From Diacronema lutheri (Eukaryota; Haptophyta; Pavlovophyceae; Pavlovales; Pavlovaceae): 64,000 nt of DNA. The notes under the pieces were generated by a model. That model searched no databases. It saw nothing but the letters and a program-made list of their open reading frames with translations, and was not told the DNA's origin. The translations under genes and the position numbers were made by a program. Location: positions 806,001 to 870,000 of the forward strand of contig JAGTXO010000002.1 in NCBI GenBank assembly GCA_019448385.1. Reading direction: 5' to 3'. Positions 32,885 through 42,334 of the stretch are shown piece by piece (within the stretch, counting starts at the first letter, position 1; each line of letters opens with the position of its first letter).

Positions 32885-34228
32885 TCACATTGTACGGAAG
32901 GGCGGGCGGAATTCAAAGCGTCGGCGTAAGATTTGGACGACGGTGCGCTTGATGTGCTCGTACGGGTTGCCACCTGCAACGGGCTGAAAGTAGCGTACGT
33001 ACGCGGCGCGCACCCCGTGCTGCATGCGCCGCAGCTGCTCGCGATCGGCGGCGAGCTCGCGCAGCTCTGGGAGGAGCGCGTTGCGCACGTCGACGTGTGC
33101 GGGCGCGGACAGCGCGATCTCGGACCACGGGATCAGCTCGGCGAATGGGAGAACGGCAAAGTCCATGCCCACGAATACGGGGATCGTTCCCGCCGCGAGC
33201 ACCTCGGACAGCCGGTACGAAGCGGGCGAGCGTCCGGGCATGACGAGCCCAAACGTGGAATTCATCAGATCGTCATAGTCGTAGTGATCGTACAGCGCAC
33301 GCATCTGCGCGCAGCACGCGTGATTGATGGGCATGCTGGTCGGCACAAGCTGGTGCAGCTCGGAACGCACAGGCAGCGCCTCCCCCGTGCTCGAGCAGCG
33401 GTGGTGGCTCGGATAGACCGCGATGATGACGCGGCGCGGCTCGTCGTGGTGAAGAGCGAGGCGTGCGCGCACGCCTGCCGACGCCAAGCCCTTGAAGGTG
33501 AGCAACCATTTGCGCTCCCACGGGGGCGAGCGCTGGAAGCGCGCGAAGGTGTGCGCCACGCGCGCCGGCGCCTTGATTGGCACGGCCACGTCGACGCCGT
33601 GCACAAAGTTGTCCTGCGTCGAGAAGCCCTGTGCGACCATCGCTTTGCCCAGGTACTTTGCGCGCATTGCCGGCGGGATCCCGCGGTCCGTACTCTCAAA
33701 GATCACGTGGTTGAGGCCGTCGTTACCCCAGTGTGGCAGCGCCGTGATCTTCTTAAACGCCTTGCACGCGCGCTGCGCCGTGATCCAGAGCGCGCATGCA
33801 CGGCGCGGATCGTCAGTCAGGTGGCGCGCCGTCCACGGGTCCCACGCGTCCTGCCGGCCGACGCACTGGACGGTGGCCGGGTCGACGCCGGCGGCGGCGA
33901 GGGCGCTCGCATTGTACACGAACAGCCGGAACGGCAGCGTGCATCGCGTCACGTCCAGGCAGCTCGTCCGCGTGCACCGTGGGGCTGCGGGCAGCTTGTT
34001 CACCGGGACCGTCAGCACCTCGCGCTGCTGCTGGAGGAAGCTGGCCTCCGTCTGGTTGGCGAGGCGAGCGAAGCAGTCCGCGTAGCCGGGACATCCGCCG
34101 AGCTCCTGCGTGTGCCCGCACCGCGGCTCGAACGCCGTCAGCGCGGGGCCGAACCCCGAGAGCAGGCAGGCGGCCAGTCGGGCGATCGCCATCGCCGTCC
34201 GCGAACCTTTTTCACACTGCCACTCCAT
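32885..34228 (-). CDS. Exostosin-like (GT47) glycosyltransferase
   Basis: Single exon, 447 aa. A signal-anchor-like segment follows the start (MAIARLAACLLSGFGPALTA), then a Cys-containing stem and an exostosin domain: CTLPFRLFVYNAS, LPHWGNDGLNHVIFE, RKWLLTFKGL, STFGLVMPGRSPASYRLSE, VLAAGTIPVFVGMDFAVLPF and ELIPWSEIALS. The G-L-x-x-P/R-G-R-S-P-x-S-Y-R-L motif and the following A-G-T-I-P-V are the GT47 hallmark. It is probably Golgi-located and transfers a sugar to cell-wall or scale polysaccharide; donor and acceptor are unknown. Two in-frame Mets are possible starts; the second (about 34192) gives a cleaner signal anchor. Only 59 bp separate it from the end of the upstream translocase gene on the same strand. 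Confidence 0.85.
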   Translation of the reverse strand: MEWQCEKGSRTAMAIARLAACLLSGFGPALTAFEPRCGHTQELGGCPGYADCFARLANQTEASFLQQQREVLTVPVNKLPAAPRCTRTSCLDVTRCTLPFRLFVYNASALAAAGVDPATVQCVGRQDAWDPWTARHLTDDPRRACALWITAQRACKAFKKITALPHWGNDGLNHVIFESTDRGIPPAMRAKYLGKAMVAQGFSTQDNFVHGVDVAVPIKAPARVAHTFARFQRSPPWERKWLLTFKGLASAGVRARLALHHDEPRRVIIAVYPSHHRCSSTGEALPVRSELHQLVPTSMPINHACCAQMRALYDHYDYDDLMNSTFGLVMPGRSPASYRLSEVLAAGTIPVFVGMDFAVLPFAELIPWSEIALSAPAHVDVRNALLPELRELAADREQLRRMQHGVRAAYVRYFQPVAGGNPYEHIKRTVVQILRRRFEFRPPFRTM

Positions 34229-34287
34229 CGGCGGGCACTACTCACACACTAGGCTGGGTGGGCATCGTGCGTCGATCAGCTCTCGTC

Positions 34288-36286
34288 TCAGCTCTCGTCG
34301 GGCTGCGCGGCGCTGCGCTCCTTGAGCTTCGCCTTGAAGAGCACGTTGAGCTTGTTGACGCTCGCAATCCACGCGATGATCACCGCCGAGAAGAGGGAGG
34401 CGATCACCGGCGCGCCTGCGCGCAGCGCGCGCGGCGCGAGCATCGCGGAGAGGAGCGCGCGCGCCTCGGCTCGGGCGCGCGGCATGGCGGCACGGCGCGT
34501 GGCGCGGCGGCACGGTGTGGCGGCGCGCGTCCATGTTCGGGCGCGCGCGCTCGGCACGCACCGCCGAGAATGGAGCCAGTGTATACGACGATGGCTTGCT
34601 GGATAAGCGCGCCGCCGGACTTGCCGAGGCGCGCGCCGAGCACGTCGATCGCGGCCTTGCCCTTGAGCTTCGAGTCCTCGTCAAGCGGGATGTAGGCCAT
34701 CTCCTTGGTCGGGTCGAAGAGCGCGTACTTGACCGCCTTGGACAGCACGTTTTGCACAGTGCCGACGAGTACCGCCATGCGCAGCGCAGACGCCGACTGC
34801 TCGACCTTGCCGAACGTGATGTACGCAAAGAAGACCCACGAGAGCGAGCCGATGACGATTGGCGTGGCGAGAGCGCCCGCCTTCCACCCAAACCGTTTTG
34901 GGATCTGGCTGCCGAGCAGCGTCATGAGCAGCGTCGTGACGCCGACGGCCGTCGAATACTGCCCCATGAAGCGCATGTAGGCTGATCGCTCGGGCAGATG
35001 CTTCTTGATCACGGCCTTCCACATGATCTCGGTGAACTCGATCGACAGGCCGTACGAGAGGACGAGCACGCACACGAGCCCGAGGTACTCCGAGCGCGCG
35101 AGCAGCGCGAGCGACTGCGCCATCGACAGCTTTGGCTTCTTCTTCTTGGGCACCAGCGCGCCCGCCTCGGCCTGCTGCTGCTGCTGCTGCTGCTGCTGCG
35201 CGGGCGAGCCCGCAGCGGACTGCGCGGCGGCGGCGGCAGCGGCCTGCGCGGCAGCGGCGGCCTTGGCCGCGCGCTCGGCGTCGGCCATGCGCTGCACCGA
35301 GAAGAAGGAGAAGAGCACGCCGCTGCCCGCCGCGACGATCATCGCCGTGAGGATGCGCAGTCCCGCCTCGTATTCGAAACGGCCGTTCACGAGTGCCGAC
35401 GTCTGGCCGGCGACGATCGGCGCAAGGTTGCCAAAAGTCGAGAAGAGGGGGTACCAACGTTTGGCCTGCTCGACGCCGACAAGGTCGTTGGCCGTCTGCC
35501 AGAAGAGCAGCGGCACACCCACCGAGCCGAAGAGCTCGGAGACGATGTAGTAGAGCGTGAACGACCAGTACTGCGCGAGCTTGACGAGATAGCTGAGGCC
35601 CTGCGGCACGTTGGCCATCTCGGCGAGGTGAATCGTGTTACGCAGCGGGTAGAGCACAAAGCTGCGCGGTAGGCGGGCCCGGCGCGCGGGCGGCGCGCGG
35701 GCGAGCGGCGGAGGGCGAGGTGAGGCGCGCGCAGCGCCTGCGCGCGCGCGACGCGCGCGGCGCGCGCAGACCCGAAGAGGGCGTAGAAGGCGATGAAGGG
35801 GATCATGGTCGACGCGAACAGCACGCGCTTGCTCAGCACGGAAGACATTTTGGCGTACAGGAGGAAGAAGAGCATCGACGCGGGGATGACAAAGTACACC
35901 TTGAGGAATGCGATCGCCTCCGCGCCCGCGCTCGTCACGATCAGCGTGTCCTTCGTGTCGCGCGCCATCGTGAAGATGAAGATCGTGAAGAACATCATCG
36001 CGGCGAACGTGAAGAACATCGGAAACTCCTTCTTGTACACGGGCATGATGCCCGCGCCGCCCTTGCCGCCGCGCGTGCGCGCGACGAGCTCAGGCGGCGC
36101 GGCGCGCGCGCCGCCGAGTGCGCGCGGCGCGTGCAGCTCGAGGCGCGGCTCGCCGGGCAGCCACGACGCATCGTGGCCAGGCCGGCGGCCGAGCGCGGGC
36201 AGCTGCCTCCCGCCCGCTGCGCACGCAAGCTGCGCGCAAGCGGCCAGCGCGAGCGCGATCGCCGTCGCCGCCGACCGGCGCGTCAT
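34288..36286 (-). CDS. Plastid-type ATP/ADP translocase (NTT/TLC family)
   Basis: Complement of join 34288..34415, 34562..35661, 35772..36286 (580 aa; phase-2 and phase-1 GT-AG introns). After a signal-peptide-like N-terminus (TAIALALAACAQLACA) and a linker, the body has about eleven or twelve membrane helices with TLC-family sequence: KKEFPMFFTFAAMMFFTIFI, ARDTKDTLIVTSAGAEAI, YPLRNTIHLAEM, SYGLSIEFTEIMWKAVIKK and KYALFDPTKEMAYIPLDEDS. The last motif is nearly invariant in NTT carriers. An insertion with poly-Gln/Ala lies in the middle loop. These carriers import ATP into plastids in exchange for ADP plus phosphate. The two-part presequence fits a plastid with extra membranes. It is divergent from ClpB with only 59 bp between. 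Confidence 0.93.
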
Positions 36287-36345
36287 TACGGAGCAGGGCG
36301 GAGGGTGCCGTGAGTTTGAGAAGACCGCCAAACACGTGACGCACG
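36287..36345. promoter_or_regulatory. Divergent promoter region, translocase / ClpB
   Basis: Only 59 bp lie between the start codons. It contains an E-box/G-box core cacgtg at about 36334-36339. A shared bidirectional promoter is inferred. Confidence 0.4.
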
Positions 36346-38809
36346 ATGGCCGGAGGGCGGATTCTTCAGCTCGTGGCGCGCGGCGGGCTCGCGCGCGGTG
36401 CGGGGCGCGGCGCGCTCGCTCGCGGCCTCGCGGGACGCGCGCCTTCCCCCTCGTCGCTCGCCGGCGTGCCGCCCAAGCCAAAGCCCGCCAGCGGCGCGCT
36501 CGAGAAGTATGGCGTCGACCTGACGGCCGCTGCGCGCGAGGGGCGGCTCGACCCGGTGATCGGCCGTGACGACGAGATCCGCCGGACGCTGCAGGTGCTG
36601 TCGCGCCGGTCGAAGAACAATCCGGTGCTGATCGGCGAGCCGGGTGTGGGCAAGACCGCCGTCGTCGAGGGCCTCGCGCAGCGGATCGCGAACGACGAGG
36701 TGCCCGAGTCGGTGCGTGGCAAGCGCGTCGTCTCGCTCGACCTCGGCGCGCTGATCGCGGGCGCAAAGTTCCGCGGCGAGTTCGAGGAGCGGCTCAAGGC
36801 AGTACTGCAGCAGGTGATCGATTCGAACAACGACATCATCCTCTTCATCGACGAGCTTCACACCGTCGTCGGCGCGGGCGCGGCCGAGGGTGCGATGGAC
36901 GCGTCCAACCTTCTCAAGCCGCCGCTCGCGCGAGGCGAGCTCTCGTGCGTCGGCGCGACGACGACGGCCGAGTACCGGACGATCGAGCGCGACGCCGCGC
37001 TCGCCCGCCGCTTCCAGGCCGTGCTCGTCGAGGAGCCGTCGGTCGAGGCGACAATTACGATTCTGCGCGGGATCGCTCCAAAATACCAAGCGCACCATGG
37101 GCTGCGCATCACGGACGGCGCGCTCGTCGCGGCGGCGACGCTTGCATCGCGCTACCTGACGGAGCGCAAGCTACCCGATTCGGCGATCGATCTCGTCGAC
37201 GAGGCAGCGAGCCGGCTGCGGTTGCAGCGCGAGTCCAAGCCCGAGGAGCTCTTTGAGCTCGACCGGCAGATCTTGGTCGCGCAGATCGAGCTCGAGGCGC
37301 TGCGCCGGGAGTCGGACCCGTCATCCGAGGCGCGGCGCGGCGTGCTCGAGGCGGAGCTGCGTGAGAAGGGCGCGCGCGCCGACGAGCTGAGCAAGCGCTG
37401 GGCGCGCGAGCGCGCAGCCGTTGAGGCGCAGAAGCAGGCGCAGCTCGAGCTCGATGACGCGCGCTCACGCCTCGAACGCGCGCAGCGCGACGGCGACCTG
37501 CACAAGGCGGGCGAGCTGCGCTACTCGGTGATCCCCGAGCTCGAGGCGCGCTCGGCGCGGCTGGCGAGCGAGACACAGGCCGCCGGCCCCAAGGGCCGGC
37601 TCCTCTCCGAGGAGGTGACGTCAGAGACGATCTCGCAAGTCGTCTCGCGCTCGACGGGCGTGCCGGTCGAGCGGATCGTGCGCGGCGAGCGCGACAAGCT
37701 GCTCGGCCTCGAGGCGAGCCTGAGCGCGCGCGTGGTGGGACAGCCCAAGGCGGTCAAGTGCGTCGCAGACGCCGTCCGCGTCTCGCGCGCCGGGCTGCAC
37801 GACTCGAGCCGGCCGCTTGGCGCCTTCCTCTTCCTCGGCCCGACGGGCGTGGGCAAGACGGAGCTGTGCAAGGCGCTCGCCGCGCAGCTCTTCGACACGG
37901 ACGCGGCGATCACGCGGCTTGACATGTCCGAGTTCTCGGAGCGTCACTCGGTCTCGCGCCTCGTCGGCGCGCCGCCCGGCTACGTGGGGTACGACGAGGG
38001 TGGGGCGCTCACGGAGGCGGTGCGGCGGCGGCCATATTCGGTGCTTCTCTTCGACGAGTTTGAAAAGGCACACAGGGACGTGCACACGCTGCTGCTGCAG
38101 GTCCTCGACGAGGGGCAGCTCACCGACTCGCACTCGAAGCGCGTCTCGTTTGCAAACTGCCTGATCGTCATGACGTCCAACCTCGGCGCGCACGCGCTCG
38201 CCGCGCTCAAAGAGGGCGAGCTGGCCGAGACCGCGCGCGCCAAGGTGATGGAGGACGTGCGTGCCGCGCTGCCGCCCGAGTTTATCAACCGGCTCGACGA
38301 GATCATCCTCTTCAACAAGCTGTCGCGCGCGCAGATTGGCAACGTGACGCGGCTTGAGCTCGCGAAGGCGGCGCGCAGGCTCGAGGGCAGGCACGTGACG
38401 CTTGAGCTGAGCGACGCGGCGGTCGACTGGCTGGCCGACGCGGGTGCGCGCGCGGGCCGCGCGGCCGCCGCTGCCGCTGCGCGCGCGCGCGCGCGTGCGC
38501 GCCCACGCGTGCTCGGACGCGGCCACCCGTCGCGCAGGGTACAACCCGGCGTTTGGCGCTCGGCCGGTGCGGAGGGCCATACAGCAGCACGTGATCAACC
38601 CGCTCGCGAGCAAGCTCATCGAGCTCGGCCAGATTCACAGCGCCGTCGTGCGCATCGACGTGCCAAACGTGAGCGCGCCAGCGACCACCTCCTTTTGGGG
38701 GAGGCCAACGCCGACAGTGGAGGAAGACACGAGCGGCGGCGGCGAGCGGGGCGCGCTGCAGATCGTGATCAAGGCCGAACTCAGCGAGCCAGAAGACGGC
38801 GTGCGCTAA
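36346..38809 (+). CDS. Mitochondrial ClpB/Hsp78-type disaggregase lacking the N-domain
   Basis: Join 36346..38443, 38538..38809 (789 aa; phase-1 GT-AG intron of 94 nt). An Arg/Ala/Gly-rich presequence leads straight into [19 protein letters not shown], so the Clp_N domain of bacterial and cytosolic ClpB is missing, as in yeast Hsp78. AAA-1 has Walker A GEPGVGKT and Walker B ILFIDE; a coiled-coil M-domain follows (about residues 300-430). AAA-2 has [20 protein letters not shown] and the pore motif GYVGYDEGG. After the intron [16 protein letters not shown] gives the sensor-2 Arg. It is a hexameric ATPase that solubilises aggregated mitochondrial proteins. A plastid location is possible but the presequence lacks a signal peptide. 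Confidence 0.9.
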
Positions 38810-38859
38810 GCGGGCGAGCCTGGTGGCAATCTCTCGATTTCTGTGGCACTGCGGCCATA

Positions 38860-38878
38860 CTGCTGACCTCTTCAGCAG
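38860..38878. terminator. Perfect 7-bp stem hairpin in ClpB/membrane-protein spacer
   Basis: Arms ctgctga (38860-38866) and tcagcag (38872-38878) enclose a 5-nt loop; the hairpin leads directly into a run of G. It lies 50 nt past the ClpB stop in a convergent spacer. A 3'-end role is inference. Confidence 0.4.
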
Positions 38879-38902
38879 GGGGGGGGGGGGGGGGGGGGGG
38901 GG
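38878..38902. repeat. (G)25 homopolymer
   Basis: Twenty-five consecutive G on the plus strand, 33 nt downstream of the minus-strand membrane-protein stop, where the coding strand reads C25. It could form a G-quadruplex. Exact length is likely unreliable. Confidence 0.9.
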
Positions 38903-38934
38903 TGGGGTCCTGCTGTTCGTCTGCCGATTCTCTC

Positions 38935-39717
38935 TCAGGCAGGCTTGTGAGCCCTCGCGCTTGTCGGGCTCGTTCTGCTTGAGACCCCGCCAACGCGCGC
39001 ACTGCTTGGGGCGGCGAGCTCACGTTCAGCCGCGTCGGTTAGCACGCATTGCAATCTGTCTCCGAGCGCCGCACATTCGGCTGCAGACGCCAATTGCACC
39101 TGTACGCGCGGCGTGGCGGCCACCTCACCTGCGTCCGCATCGTCCCGCCGGTTGCTGAGCCGGAAAGGATGCTGCGGAAACCCGGCGCCTGGAGGAGCAG
39201 TTGCGCTGTCATGCGCTTGTGCGGCAACCTCACGCGCTGGCAGCACCCCGGCAGCGTCGTTGCGCGCCGGCTCTTCGACGATGCTGCGCCATGTGAGAAC
39301 GCTGGCGTACATGCGAAAGACGCCGAGTGCGAACATGATGAACGCAAGGAGCAGCAACCTGGGCGTGTTCGCTGAGGAGGTGCGCATCGCGGGAGAGGGG
39401 TCCAGCGCAGGACGGGCACGTGGCATGAGCAAAAGCGCAACGCACAGCCGGGATGCCCATGCGGCATGGGTGCGTGCCGACTCACACGCCACTGACAGGC
39501 CGACGAGCGCGAGCCCGCCCGCCAAGGAGACCGCACCGCCCATCGTTTGAAGCGTAGCAGATGCTCGCATCCTACGCGGCGTGTGTGGCTTGTCGTAGTG
39601 GCACACAATCACCGATGTGCCGAGGAGCGTGAATGGATCCAAAAAAATGATCGCCAGCACGAGGCTCGCGGCGAGCACATTCCGCGGCTCGTCCTCCACG
39701 ACCTGGAGCCAAACCAT
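38935..39717 (-). CDS. Small multi-pass membrane protein, unknown
   Basis: Single exon, 260 aa. Four hydrophobic segments are visible: [50 protein letters not shown] and [15 protein letters not shown] hydrophilic C-terminal tail of about 100 residues follows, rich in Ala/Arg/Asp. I do not recognise the family. The N-terminus lacks a cleavable signal. The C-tail would face one side as a soluble extension. Confidence 0.5.
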   Translation of the reverse strand: MVWLQVVEDEPRNVLAASLVLAIIFLDPFTLLGTSVIVCHYDKPHTPRRMRASATLQTMGGAVSLAGGLALVGLSVACESARTHAAWASRLCVALLLMPRARPALDPSPAMRTSSANTPRLLLLAFIMFALGVFRMYASVLTWRSIVEEPARNDAAGVLPAREVAAQAHDSATAPPGAGFPQHPFRLSNRRDDADAGEVAATPRVQVQLASAAECAALGDRLQCVLTDAAERELAAPSSARVGGVSSRTSPTSARAHKPA

Positions 39718-40437
39718 GTGCGTCCTCCGACAGGAGGAGGCGCTATGAGCGGAGGCACGCGCGGCGGCCGGGTGAGCGACAAGTGAGTGAAGGTCGGTTT
39801 GGCGGCGCCCTTACTGCCTCGCGTCCGCCGCCGCTTACCGTGGGCTTCGGCTGTTGGCTGCCCGCTGGCTCACCGCAAGGGCCAGGCACACTTCGACGAC
39901 GTGTTAATGTATTTCAAGAATTTCTCGCAACGTGCCTACTCGTCAGTTTTTCTTTTTCACGATTGGCGTTTCTTCGCCGAGCCTATAGACTGCACGTTTC
40001 AATATTGTCTTCAATCATGTGCTTCCTCCTAGACCATTCTCACATACCTGCCGAGGCACTCATATTGTCTTCAATTATGCGCGCGCGTTGGTCGCTCTTC
40101 TCGCTGTGGGCCTCTGCGCCGAGAGCCGACAAAATACTTCTACGTGCCTGGCCGACCAGACGTGGCTCGCTGTTGAAAGGCGCCGTAGCCTTGGCCGCGT
40201 GCGGTCGCCGGGCCGCTCGCGCCGTGCCTTCGCCGCGTTGACGACCACAAAAGCTACTCCGCTCGCTGCCGCTTGCTGTGCGTTCGCGCCGCTCTCTTCG
40301 CAGGGGCCGGAATGGCATTTACAAACCCCAAATGCCGAAACCGCCAACCAAAGGAGTGAGGGGCGCGCGGCGTACGCAGCACGCATCTCCTCGGCGGTCG
40401 CCGTGCTAAAGAAGGACGAGCGGGGCCACACCGTCAA
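39718..40437. other. Intergenic region without a supported gene
   Basis: This 720-bp stretch lies upstream of the minus-strand membrane protein and of the uncertain plus-strand ORF. It is less GC-rich than its surroundings around 39900-40080. An 18-nt string starting atattgtcttcaat occurs at 40002 and 40062 with one mismatch, 60 bp apart. Both strands have open frames of 100-200 codons, but none shows a domain. It may hold 5' exons of the following ORF. Confidence 0.4.
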
Positions 40438-40555
40438 ATGCGAGGGGAAGGGCGAGCGAGGCCAGTTGTCAACCCGCGTCGATCCCGAAAAGGAGGGCAA
40501 GAGCGGGGCTGTATCGTCCTGCTGCGGTGCATCGCAAAGCCACCTCCCCCCCACT

Positions 40556-40587
<32 letters not shown>

Positions 40588-41118
40588 CTCCCCCCCCTCA
40601 GGTGCGCGCCGCAGCCATCGCGCTTACCGCTCACGCGCAAGGCCACGATTTGCACGGCAGGGCGTCGCGCTCGTCGCTCGCCTCGCGCTCCTCAGCGAGC
40701 AATTCACACCGACGGCAATAACGTGCTCGATCCTGAAGCGCTGCGCAACCCCGCCTTCCTCGCCCGGTGCACGGTGGCGCGACCCGAACGCGAAGCTCGC
40801 CATGATAAGCCCTGGCCGCGCGAGCAAGTGTCGTACAAACCGGGCGGGCAGGGCTTCGCACCCGTCTCGGTGACCATCTCGCACGCGGAGCGCGCGCACT
40901 GCGCCGGCCACGCGCGCAAGCGCACCAAGCGCACCAAGCGCGCCAAGCTCGAGCGCGCGCGCCATGCGCCGCTCGAACTCGCCAGCACGGCCAGCGGAGG
41001 CGGCGCTGACGACACGCCGACGGCGGCATCTTTCGACGCGGCGTTGCGTGCGGCGCACGGGGCGCACACGGCGACCAGCGCGGACGCGAGCGCTCATTGG
41101 CTGGCTTTTAACACTTGA
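40438..41118 (+). CDS. Uncertain ORF, possible terminal exon of an unknown gene
   Basis: The frame is open for 226 codons. The 5' part is a Pro run encoded by a C29 tract, which in this genome is more typical of introns. The stretch from about 40700 on (NNVLDPEALRNPAFLARCTV, then KPWPREQVSYKPGGQGF, a basic KRTKRTKRAK patch and an Ala-rich tail) reads like real protein. I suspect the true last exon starts near 40602-40696 and that upstream exons are unrecognised. No family is recognised. It converges on the TPR gene. Confidence 0.3.
40556..40584 (+). repeat. (C)29 homopolymer
   Basis: Twenty-nine consecutive C, continuing as a C/T tract up to ctcag at about 40601. It matches the enlarged pyrimidine tracts that precede acceptors in other plus-sense introns here, and so hints at a plus-strand intron. 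Confidence 0.85.
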
Positions 41119-41127
41119 TTGTGGGTG

Positions 41128-41236
41128 GAGGGGGGGAGGGGGGGGGGGGGAGGGGGGGGGGGGGGACCCGGGTCTTACTCTCAGCCCCCTACTGGCCGGA
41201 CCGGCCCGCTATCATATATGATAGCGGGGGGCGGAG

Positions 41237-41275
<39 letters not shown>
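41128..41275. repeat. Poly-G region with G-runs up to 38
   Basis: A GGGA-interrupted G tract (about 41128-41165) and a second uninterrupted run of 38 G (41238-41275) flank a short ordinary stretch with a 24-bp palindrome. The second run ends 4 nt from the stop codon of the minus-strand TPR gene, so that coding strand reads C38 just past the stop. Confidence 0.9.
41205..41228. repeat. 24-bp perfect palindrome between two poly-G runs
   Basis: The 24 bases from cccgctatcata onward equal their own reverse complement, centred on an AT-rich core (catatatg). It sits in a convergent spacer, between G tracts that could form quadruplexes. Confidence 0.9.
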
Positions 41276-41279
41276 CTCT

Positions 41280-42257
41280 TTAGTCGTCGTCCGCTTCACC
41301 GAGGAGCCGCGCCACCTTTGGCGCGAGCAGCGGGTTCAGCTCGACCGCGCGGCCGAGGAGCTGCGCACCGCGCGAGGCGCGCTCGGCTGAGCCGGCGGCG
41401 CGCGGCCCGCCGAGCTGCGCCTCAGCGGTGGCGTCGCGCACGAGCAGCGCGCCCAGTTCGAAGAGCAGCGGGTAGTTGCGCGGCGACAAGCTGAGCGCGC
41501 GCTCGTAGGCGGCGATTGCGCCCGGCGCGTCGCCGAGCGCGAGGTTGTGCACCTTGCCCTGCCAGCGATGAGCTTCGGCCCACGGCGGCGAGAGCTCGCC
41601 GGCGAGCGCGGCAAATGCAAGGGCAGCCTCCTTCGCCTTGCCGTTGCGCAGTAGCGAGCGCGCAGCCTCCATCCGCAGGTTGGTCGGCGCGCTGCCATGC
41701 ACCGACCACGCCTTGCGCAGGAGCCCATCCGCCTCGATGGCGAGAGAGCGCTCGGTGGCGTGCGCGCGCTGGATGACGTCAAGCAGCGCAGTCTCCGCGT
41801 CTTGATTGCCCGTCGCGATCAGCCAGTACTGCAGCTCGCTCAGAGCGCGCGACAGCCGCCGCCATTCGGGCACCGGCTGTTCGTCTGTCGACCCGTCGGC
41901 CGGCGCGTCGCGCCCGGCGAGCGTGGCGCGCGCTGCTTGGACGGCATCCAACTCGGTCGCGCGGCGTAGCTGCTCCCACAGCGCCTTGCGCTTCGGGTCA
42001 AGCTCCGCGTCGGCGAGATGCGCGAACGCGATGTCCGCCGCGAGGTTTTGGTACTGGTTGGTCGCGTTGCGCGCAAACCTGCTCCACTCCTCAGAGAGGT
42101 CGGGCCCCTCCGGCGCGAGCAGCAGGGGCCGCGACCTGTACATGGCTGACGCCACGCGCCGGCTTGCGCCCACCACCACGCCTGAGCGCAGCGCGCGCGC
42201 GCCGCCCAACGCCGTGACGGCGACTAGCCAACACCTTGTCGATGGCGCCACCATCAT
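41280..42257 (-). CDS. TPR-containing protein with signal-like N-terminus
   Basis: Single exon, 325 aa. The N-terminus (CWLVAVTALGGARALRSGVV) looks like a signal peptide, followed by an Arg-rich transit-like stretch. The body is helical repeats: LRMEAARSLLRNGKAKEAAL, AEAHRWQGKVHNLALGDAPG and IAAYERALSLSPRNYPLLF carry the TPR pattern (W/L-G-Y-A-P positions). The role is unknown; a plastid or secretory scaffold is plausible. Two adjacent Met codons start the frame. It is head to head with the RCC1 gene. Confidence 0.6.
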   Translation of the reverse strand: MMVAPSTRCWLVAVTALGGARALRSGVVVGASRRVASAMYRSRPLLLAPEGPDLSEEWSRFARNATNQYQNLAADIAFAHLADAELDPKRKALWEQLRRATELDAVQAARATLAGRDAPADGSTDEQPVPEWRRLSRALSELQYWLIATGNQDAETALLDVIQRAHATERSLAIEADGLLRKAWSVHGSAPTNLRMEAARSLLRNGKAKEAALAFAALAGELSPPWAEAHRWQGKVHNLALGDAPGAIAAYERALSLSPRNYPLLFELGALLVRDATAEAQLGGPRAAGSAERASRGAQLLGRAVELNPLLAPKVARLLGEADDD

Positions 42258-42334
42258 TCTCCTCTCAACTTTTCAAAACGATCGGAAAACGGGAAAAGTG
42301 GCCGCTGGAGGGCCAGCTCAACATTTGGCGGCAG
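42258..42334. promoter_or_regulatory. Divergent promoter region, TPR / RCC1 protein
   Basis: 77 bp between start codons. A plus-strand ATG at 42242 is also in frame but lies inside the TPR coding sequence, so 42335 is preferred as the RCC1-gene start. No clear motif. Confidence 0.35.

Noticed and set aside
39900-40100. Possible tRNA or small RNA gene in the less GC-rich gap
   Set aside because: I could not fold a cloverleaf or find A/B box sequences.
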